64,000 bases of DNA from Selaginella tamariscina (taxonomy: Eukaryota; Streptophyta; Lycopodiopsida; Selaginellales; Selaginellaceae): positions 1 to 64,000 of the forward strand of contig PUQB01000809.1 in assembly GCA_003024785.1 (NCBI GenBank), written 5' to 3'. Position numbers and translations under genes: made by a program. Within the stretch, counting starts at the first letter, position 1, and each line of letters opens with the position of its first letter. This document shows positions 57,060 through 64,000 of this stretch, one piece after another. The notes beneath the pieces are model-generated. The model saw only the letters and a list, made by a program, of their open reading frames with translations, was not told the origin of the DNA and made no database searches.

Positions 57060-58260
57060 ATTTTGCAGATGTAATGAAACAGTTGAAACATGGATTTTCA
57101 GCATTGCATGAGGTAAGAGAGGGGTTTGGCAAAAATTTCTTGTGCCACATGTCAGAATGACAGAGTTCATGCAGGAAATGGATAATAATGCAGCTCAAAA
57201 CATCGTTACCATGGGGGCCACTTTAGTTTTTTCATCATCATTTCTATTGGCTTCAGTTCCGAAATCAATTTCTTCAGCGCCTGCAATATCTGAATCTTGT
57301 AAGGATGATGTACAATTAAATGATAAAGGGATAGGCAACTAGATAGTGTCAACAGATAAATGTGAAAGGGAGCAAACAAGTGATTTGCAAAGTATTCAAG
57401 AGGCAACGCTATCCCATGTTACTCATGGCCATATTGTGTTGTTGGATGTCAATGGTGTTCTGCTTCATCGACAAAGGCCCAAGGATAGGAAAAAAGAAAT
57501 CAAACAAGGAGATTTCATTTCTTGTCATGGTAAATTTTGATATGATATTATTTTTCGTCCAGGGTTGGATCGTCTCTTTCAAAAGCTTAAGGAGATGGGT
57601 GCGCTTGTGGGGATTTGGTCATGCATGCAGATTCACAACTTAACATCGTGTTGAATTTGCTTAAGAAACATTGTAGTGTTACAGAAGAGGTGATTCGTAA
57701 AGATTAGATTTTTGACCAACGAATATGTTATAAACTTCTTGAATTTTACAATATAAAAAAAAAAGCAAGCCATACTTCTTCAAGAATGAAAGAATCATTG
57801 GGACTCATGGGGAGATCAGTCGCTTGAACGCACAGATGTTAGTGGTAGACGACTCTCCTCAGAAGGCTATGCTTAACCAAAAATTGCTTGTATTCATCCA
57901 ATCACTTTCGACCCATATTCTGATACCGATATCATGGATGAGCTAGTGAACTACTTGGATACGTGCCTCAGAAAGAAGAATCTTGAAAACTTTTGTGAGT
58001 AGTATCCACCGTATTAAACATTTCCTAAAGCTTTTCTTTCTCGTGATTTTGAATTTTATAAAATGAAGGATAGCAATCGGGCGCTTTAGAATATTATTCT
58101 TAAGGAACGTCAATTTTTAGATGAGTCTTTATGCAGACCTTCTCTTATCACATCTTATGTATTAACAAGGATGGCAACTCCCAATTGCATTTGTGAGAGT
58201 GTTAGGTGGTGGCAATAATCAAGATATTGACCAAAATGATTCGATTAATCCGAGAGATGA
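57060..58260 (+). pseudogene. NIF/FCP1-like HAD phosphatase gene, copy A, decayed
   Basis: GHIVLLDVNGVLLHRQRP at about 57428-57480 is the nucleophile motif in the D-V-N-G form typical of plant NIF-type HAD proteins. FRPGLDRLFQKLKEMGALVG and IWS follow at about 57557-57622, then LVVDDSPQKAML at about 57840-57875, the acidic motif, and HPITFDPYSDTDIMDEL. A stop falls between the first and second motif (near 57538) where copy B reads Gln. Other breaks follow. The family dephosphorylates Ser/Thr, for example on RNA polymerase II tails, but the substrate here is unknown. Confidence 0.7.
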
Positions 58261-58590
58261 TTTAGAAGATTTCTTTGTATGATAAGAAGAAAGTATTTAT
58301 AAAAAAATTAACATGTTGATAAGAAAATGATTTCATTTGTAATTATGTTTGATAGTATTTCTTAATTATTGTAAACTATTTTTAGAATAATATGAATATT
58401 CTAAGATATTTTAGGAATATTCCTTACTACGTAAGGTTATTGAAGGATTAATTTATTAATTAATTAATATTTAAGGCTTAATTACATATTAATTAAATAA
58501 TTAATTAATAATTAAAACTTAAGTATTAATTAGTAATTTATTTTATATTCCCATTTTCATGTATCATGCCCACTTTAGTTACAACGTGCA
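58261..58590. repeat. AT-rich tail of duplicated unit A
   Basis: It contains GAATATTCTAAGATATTTTAGG and TTAATTAATTAATATTT and ends TACAACGTGCATAT at about 58591. The same tail ends unit B at about 62010. The AATATTC words recall the end of the composite element. Confidence 0.65.
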
Positions 58591-58882
58591 TATTTATTTC
58601 TTACACACACACAAAATATATGTGTATGTACCTATGTATTTGTATATATATATATTACTTTATCTCTCTTTTGAATGTATAGTATGTGTGTATTTGTATA
58701 TATGTAATTTCTTTATCTCTCTCACACACACAATTGTATGTATATATACATGTTTATATGTATTTTATAAGTTTTTATATTTTTTTTATTATCACACACA
58801 CACATGCTTGAAATGGTGGCAGGATTAATCCTGCCACACTTTTATATATATACATATACAAATATATATGTGTGTTTATCTG

Positions 58883-58926
<44 letters not shown>

Positions 58927-59049
58927 CACACACACACTCATGTATATACATATACATATATATGTGTGTGTATGTATACTATATGTATAATTTAATTTAT
59001 TTATTTTTCTTACACACACACACACAAACTGTGTGTGTATGTACCTGTG

Positions 59050-59085
<36 letters not shown>

Positions 59086-59346
59086 CTTTATTTCTCTCTT
59101 GAATGTATATGTATGTGTGTATTTATATATGTAATTTCTTTATCTCTCTTACACACACAATTGTATGTATATATATATGTTTATATGTATTTTATAAGTT
59201 TTTTATATTTCTTTATTTATCACACATACACATGCTTGAAGTGATGGTGGGATTAATCCCGCTACCTTTTTAAGAGGCCTAGAAGGAGTGGCCGGATTAA
59301 TCCAGCCACCCTTTTAAGAGGAGTGATGAGATTAACCCGCCACACT

Positions 59347-59399
<53 letters not shown>

Positions 59400-59695
59400 A
59401 TTTATTTGTATAATATAATATATTTATCTATCTCTCTTTCACACACACACACTCATGTATATACATATATATATGTGTGTGTATTTGTATAATATAATTT
59501 ATTTATTTATTTCTTACACACACACAAATTGTGTGTGTATGTACCTGTGTATTTGTATATATATATAATTACTTTATCTCTCTCTCTTACACACAATTAT
59601 ATGTATATATACATGTTTATATACATTTTATAAGTTTTTTTATTTCTTTATTTGTCACACACAACATATGCTTGAAGTGGTGGCGGGATTAATCC
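58591..59695. repeat. Microsatellites with isolated palindromes
   Basis: Two rounds of a block holding CACACACAAA, TGTATGTACCTGTGTATTT, TCTCTCTTACACAC and TTTTATAAGTTTTTATA alternate with (TA)n runs at about 58888-58924 and 59346-59395. Copies of GGCGGGATTAATCCCGCC or variants lie at about 58815, 59245, 59290, 59325 and 59685. Confidence 0.75.
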
Positions 59696-59699
59696 CGCC

Positions 59700-60305
59700 A
59701 CCCCAATGATGCTGATTTCAAATGTATTAATATGGTTGTTTGCTTAGTTATTAGGAATACACCAAATAATTTCAAATTTTCAAATGACTGGCCAGGCATT
59801 TGTTTTCACTCCAATAAGCCTGAACCACCATCAGAGGAACGTATTCAACAATGTACGTTATCCAAACATTACAAGTCAAGCTGCATGAAGCATTGTCAAA
59901 TTGATTAAGGGTCCGCACGATGATGCATGGGTTTTTTATTACTGCACTAGGGATCTGTCTTGGAGTGTTACCTTCGGAATACATGTGTTTGCCGTTGAAA
60001 AGGATAAGACCATGGTCGAAGACTTGAACAAGTAGATAGAGAGATTCTTAACTACATGAGTATTTAGGAAAGTTCCTTCTTGAGAAGTGTAATAGCTTTG
60101 AAGAGGAATTTGGTTCAATGTTGGAGTCTAAAAATGATCTTGAATTAGATATTACACTAGAAGTTATCTCAAGGAGTACATAACATTCACTTACTCTATT
60201 GACCATGGAAACATCAATAGAAGAAAGGAAAATGTTAAATGATCTTCCAAGCAGTTAAGACATTCTTCACCTCACTCAAAAGGTAACAGCGAAGAAGCAT
60301 TGATA
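59700..60305 (+). pseudogene. Methyltransferase-like 3' part, duplicated copy B
   Basis: It matches about 56238-56880 at high identity, from AATGATGCTGATT through GTTACCTTCGGAATACATG to the Ser/Glu-rich end. It has no 5' part: the homology begins abruptly after a palindrome at 59685-59702. Small deletions make it non-coding. Confidence 0.7.
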
Positions 60306-60479
60306 ATGTGTTGATAGAGTGACAAAAATTATAAATGAGTGTAACATAAGGCATTTTTGTGTATTTCGTTTATATTTGTACAGAAAATAAATTCAAAGAT
60401 TAAAAAGGTAAATAATATACCTTGGTAATTATAAGGCCAGTTAACTATCATTTTACAAATGTAATAAAACGGTTGAGAA

Positions 60480-61560
60480 CATGGATTTTCAGAAATGACA
60501 TGAGGTAAGAGAGAGGTGTGGCAAAAATTTCTTATGCCACATGTTAGAATGATAGAGTTCATATAGGAAATATAATAATAATGCAGCTCAAAACATCATT
60601 ACTATGGGGACCACTTCAGTTTCTACATCACCATTTTATTACCTTCAGTTCCTAAATCACTTTCTTCAGCACCTATAATATCTGAATCTTGTAAGGATGA
60701 TGTACAAGTAAATAATAAAAGGATCAATAATAATATAGTATTAAAAGATAAATGTGAAATGAACCAAACAAGTGAGTTTCAAACATTCAAGAGGCAACAT
60801 TGCCCCTTGTTACCCATGGTCATATTGTGTTGTTGAATGTCAATGGTGTTTTGCTTCATTGACAAAGGCCTGAGGACAAAGAAAAAAAATCAAACATGGT
60901 GATTTCATTTGTTGTCATGGTAAATTTCAATATAATATTATTTTTCGTCTGGGGTTGGGTAGTTTCTTTCAAAAGCTTAAGAAGATGGGTGCACTTGTAG
61001 TGATTTGGTCATGCATGTAGTTTCACAACTTGACCCCACTGCTGAATTTGTTTAACAAACATTGTAGTGTTGTAGAAGAGGTGATCGTAAAGATTGGATT
61101 TTTGACCAGTGAATATATTATAAACCTCTCAAATTCTATAATGTAAAAAAGGAAAGTAAGCCATACTTCTTCAAGAATGAAAGATTAATTGGGCTTTATT
61201 GGGAGATCAATTAGTTAAGGATAATGAAGAATGTACATATCTTAGTGGTAAACGACTCTCCTCAAAAGGCTATGCTTAACCAAAACATTGCTTGTATCCA
61301 TCCAATCACTTTCGACCTATATTATGATATTAATACCATGGATGAGCTTGGATACGTGCCTTAAAAAGAAGAATCTTAAAAACTTTTGTGAGCAATATCC
61401 ACTATATAAAACATACCCTGATGCTTTTATTTCTCGTGATTTTGAATTTTATAAATTAAAGAAGAGCAACCGGGCGCTCTACAATATTATTATTAAGGAA
61501 CATCATTGTTTAAATAAGTCTTTATGCACTCCTCTTCTATCACAGCTTATGTATTAACAA
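60480..61560 (+). pseudogene. NIF/FCP1-like HAD phosphatase gene, copy B, decayed
   Basis: It parallels copy A throughout. The nucleophile motif reads LLNVNGVLL (Asn for Asp at 60836-60838) and the acidic motif LVVNDSPQKAM, so both key acids are changed. The C-terminal block (about 61340-61556) stays open for about 70 residues: KKNLKNFCEQYPLYKTYPDA, then FEFYKLKKSNRALYN. Confidence 0.68.
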
Positions 61561-62009
61561 CGATGGCAACTCCTAACTGCATTCGTGAGAGTGTTAGGTG
61601 GTGGCAACAACATAAAGATATTGACCAAAATGATTTGATTAATCAAAGAGTGATGACTTAAACAAAATGAGGAGATTTCTCTATATGGTTAAGGCAAAAG
61701 TAATTACAAAAAGATTAACATATTGATAAGAAAATGATTTCATTTATAATTATGTTTGAAAGTATTTTTTAATTATTGTAAAATATTTTTACAATGGAGA
61801 TTAATATGAATATTTTCAGATATTTTAGGAATATTCCTTACTAAGTAAGGTTAATGAAGGATTAATTTGTTAATTAATTAATATTTAAGATGTAATTATA
61901 TGTTAATTAAATAATTAATTAATAATTAAAACTTAAGTATTAATTAGCAATTTATTTTATATTCTTATTTTCATGTATCATGCCCATTTTAGTTACAACA
62001 TGCATATCT
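61561..62009. repeat. AT-rich tail of duplicated unit B
   Basis: It is near identical to 58200-58590. It ends at GCATAT, where the truncated composite element copy 3 begins. Confidence 0.65.
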
Positions 62010-63588
62010 AAATGGCTTCCTCGCACACAGCCTTCCAATACAAGTCCAAGGTGAACCACTTGATCCACTCTTTGTCCTGCATGCCTGGTAACCCAAGTGT
62101 CTGTTGTTCTGCCTTGGATTCAAGATGAGTGAGCTTGTTCAAGTATCGGAGTCGCAACATGTTTGAAATCTTTGCCTTTGACATCGCGTACAGCTTTTCA
62201 ATGCCCATCCAGCGACACTACTTATGAGAGATGTTTGTCACTTTCTGGAACCACTCCTCCCCTAACTCTGGGTCTATGATAGAGAGGAACTTGTGCATAC
62301 ACTTGTCATGCTTCTTGTACACTAGCTGCTTTAGGTTCAGTTCAAGCTGTGAATTGCCTTTAGCACTGGTGACTGCTCTGTTGAGATCATCGTTGATCTC
62401 ATTTTGCACATAGAATAAGTTAAAAACTTCTTTCCTATCAATTAAACTAAAGGTTACCTTGAAAAGAATCTTTGTGTAGAAGAGGATGCCAAGCCGCCTT
62501 TCTTGTTGCATTCTCCTTCCACTTCCGTACCTCAAGATGATCAACCTCCGTGAGCGACTCGAGGATTTCTGAGTTCCTTCAGTACTAGTGCAGACTGTCT
62601 TTATAGCGAGGAGAATATGTGGTAGTGTTGTTTCCATAGATGTTAATGAAGATCTGTTCAATGAAACTGTAAGTCTAGACTCTTAATGAAAAGAAAAGAA
62701 AGTACTCACATGTTTATCGATTGAAACATTGAAACTAGTTGAAGATTGTCGAGGTTCTCTGTGGAGATGAAACTCAATCGAACGTGAATAGCCCATTGTT
62801 TGCATCCTCCCGGTAGAGCTTCTGCAAAGCCTGTAGCCTATGGTTCTCGTCCTAGCAGCTAAACTTCTGGCTTGACAACCTCGAAGCCCACTATTTGTAC
62901 TCCGGTTGAGTAAGAGCTTGCTCGAAAGACCGATGCTACTCATACTGAATCATGTCCTTCGACAGCTCATATAGCTCCTCATCAGTGAGTGGATCTCCAA
63001 TAGACAAAATGAACAAGGCTGCCTTCTTCAATGATGACACCAGCTTGTCCAAGTCCCCTGGGTTCACTCGTCGGACCACCTCGTTCGAATGCATTCTACA
63101 GATTGGCACATTAGGAGGATCAACAAAGTCTCTTGATAGTAATTTTGTCGAGTAGGTTTGTTGAGCTTTCCAAATGCAGGTTGGCCGGTATGCTGTATAA
63201 CTCCTTCAACTCCTTATCACTTTTCACTTTCTTGCCTTTTGGATCAGCTTTCCCACAGCCTCTCTTTTTGCTGACTGCCTTCTCCAAGTCATCCTCGCTA
63301 AAAGAAGAAAGAGCTTCAACTACCTCTGTCATCTGCACTTGCTCTTTCAGGACTGCAACCTTAGCGATGAAGGAGGCAACTGCGACGAGCTCTCCAGGAA
63401 AGCTGTGATGGTTGATGGAGGCTGCTCCTGCTCAATTGGTACTACTTGAGGCTGAGTCATTGGAGGATCCTCCTTTGTTACATTAGATGGTTCTCCTCTC
63501 TTTCCTTGCTTGTACTTCGATATCTTCTTCTCTTCCCGTGGCTCTTCATCAGGCACAAGCTCTTGTAGACGTTTGAAGCTCTCACCAT
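62010..63588 (-). pseudogene. ParB-methyltransferase fusion, copy 3, ParB and middle regions only
   Basis: The ATG equivalent is at 63588-63586. The charged N-terminus and KKRGCGKADPKGKK tract are kept, while the ParB block is damaged by small indels near 62683-63060. The middle region (62218-62410) retains NEINDDLNRAVTSAK and HKFLSIIDPELGEEW, and MGIEKLYAMSKAKISNMLR follows at about 62150-62208. It ends in what is exon 3 of the intact gene, before the methyltransferase domain. Confidence 0.78.
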
Positions 63589-63659
63589 TTTGCAGACTCT
63601 GGAAAGCAAACACACAAGTCAATTGATTCAAAGACAAAAGAAAAAACAAAAACCAAAGA

Positions 63660-64000
63660 TGATTAACTTTGTGGCTGCTGACTCAAGCTAGATGGTGCCG
63701 ACCCTCTCAATTGGCACAGAAAAGTCGATGAGTGAAACCTGCCGACTAAGACCGGTTGGTGCTGATCCTCTCAAACGGCACAAATGAGATGATGTATGAT
63801 GTATGCCGACTGAGCAAGATGGTGATGTCTCTCTCAGACGGCACAAATGGGAAGACCCTTTAACTTTGGCATAAAATAAAAAACACATTGTGATATGGAT
63901 ACTTGAGTCGCAAATAAAAAAAACAGAAATTGAACAGACTTTGTGGCTACCGACTAAGCTAGGATGGTGCCGTCTCTCTCAGATGGCACAAATGGGAAGA
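63660..64000 (-). repeat. Hairpin, exon-like repeat array of copy 3
   Basis: Inverse units with TTTGTGGCTGCTGACTCAAGC, GTGCCGACCCTCTC and CTCAGACGGCACAAATGGGAAG occur at about 63668, 63740, 63800 and 63945 and continue past the window. It lies beside the ParB-side gene start, as in the other copies. Confidence 0.75.

Larger units (their letters stand above)
62010..64000. mobile_element. Composite DNA transposon copy 3, 5' part of ParB-methyltransferase side, truncated
   Basis: Similarity to copy 2 starts abruptly at CTAAATGGCTTCCTCG (38764 in copy 2) and continues to the window end. The methyltransferase half and the element terminus are missing on the left. The repeat array runs off the right edge, so a transposase gene is expected outside the window. 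Confidence 0.75.

Noticed and set aside
58559-59102. Frames in the 58.6-59.1 kb microsatellites as small membrane proteins
   Set aside because: They are translations of TA and CA repeats without any conserved feature.

Overview
The window reads as nuclear DNA of a land plant with a repeat-rich, AT-rich genome. The signs are TTTAGGG-type interstitial repeats, plant-type Ty3 elements (one with a chromodomain), a sacsin-like RING gene fragment, and a small leucine-rich-repeat gene with SERK/LRR1-style 72-base exons. The sequence alone does not separate bryophyte, lycophyte, fern and seed plant. Only two reading frames look whole across their introns: a ParB-methyltransferase fusion gene (4166-7392) and a secreted LRR protein gene (32668-33802). 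No tRNA, rRNA or CRISPR array was seen.

The main novelty is a mobile unit present three times (1-7586, 37081-43983 and 62010-64000; the first and third run off the window, the second is cut by a retroelement). In the first two copies a Mutator-like (MULE) transposase gene and a second gene point away from each other. The second gene fuses a ParB-like domain to a bacterial-type N4/N6 DNA methyltransferase domain. Between them lies an array of about 137-bp repeats, each with a hairpin and splice-site-like edges. The outer end beside the methyltransferase gene begins GTGTCGCCATTTTGGAGG, and a repeat at 29.4-30.3 kb supplies a likely unoccupied version of the second copy's target. A more distant ParB-methyltransferase relative at 53.8-56.9 kb is followed by an NIF/FCP1-like phosphatase gene. 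Its 3' part plus the phosphatase is duplicated at 59.7-62.0 kb.

Region by region: 1-7.6 kb, element copy 1. 8.2-21.8 kb, three-level nest of Ty3 elements: a minus-strand chromovirus with perfect target duplications, a plus-strand non-chromodomain Ty3 element inside its chromodomain region, and a solo LTR of the chromovirus family inside that. 22-24.3 kb, remnant of a DUF7869-like transposase. 24.5-25.1 kb, array of the palindrome GGCGGGATTAATCCCGCC. 25.1-30.6 kb, AT-rich tandem repeats, a T-rich strand-biased tract and telomere-like repeats. 30.7-35.1 kb, a small island of host genes and fragments (sacsin-like RING tail, LRR gene, broken papain-like protease). 35.1-37.1 kb, repeats. 37.1-44.0 kb, inverted element copy 2. 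44.0-51.1 kb, a Ty3 element with one visible LTR and an extra downstream frame. 51.1-53.5 kb, microsatellites and a second palindrome array. 53.8-62.0 kb, the distant ParB-methyltransferase/phosphatase unit and its partial duplicate. 62.0-64.0 kb, element copy 3.

Functional reading (inference): the transposase would move the unit, while the ParB-methyltransferase protein could bind the hairpin repeats and mark or protect element DNA. The methyltransferase motif IV reads DLPN instead of the usual DPPY-like tetrad, so catalytic activity is uncertain.
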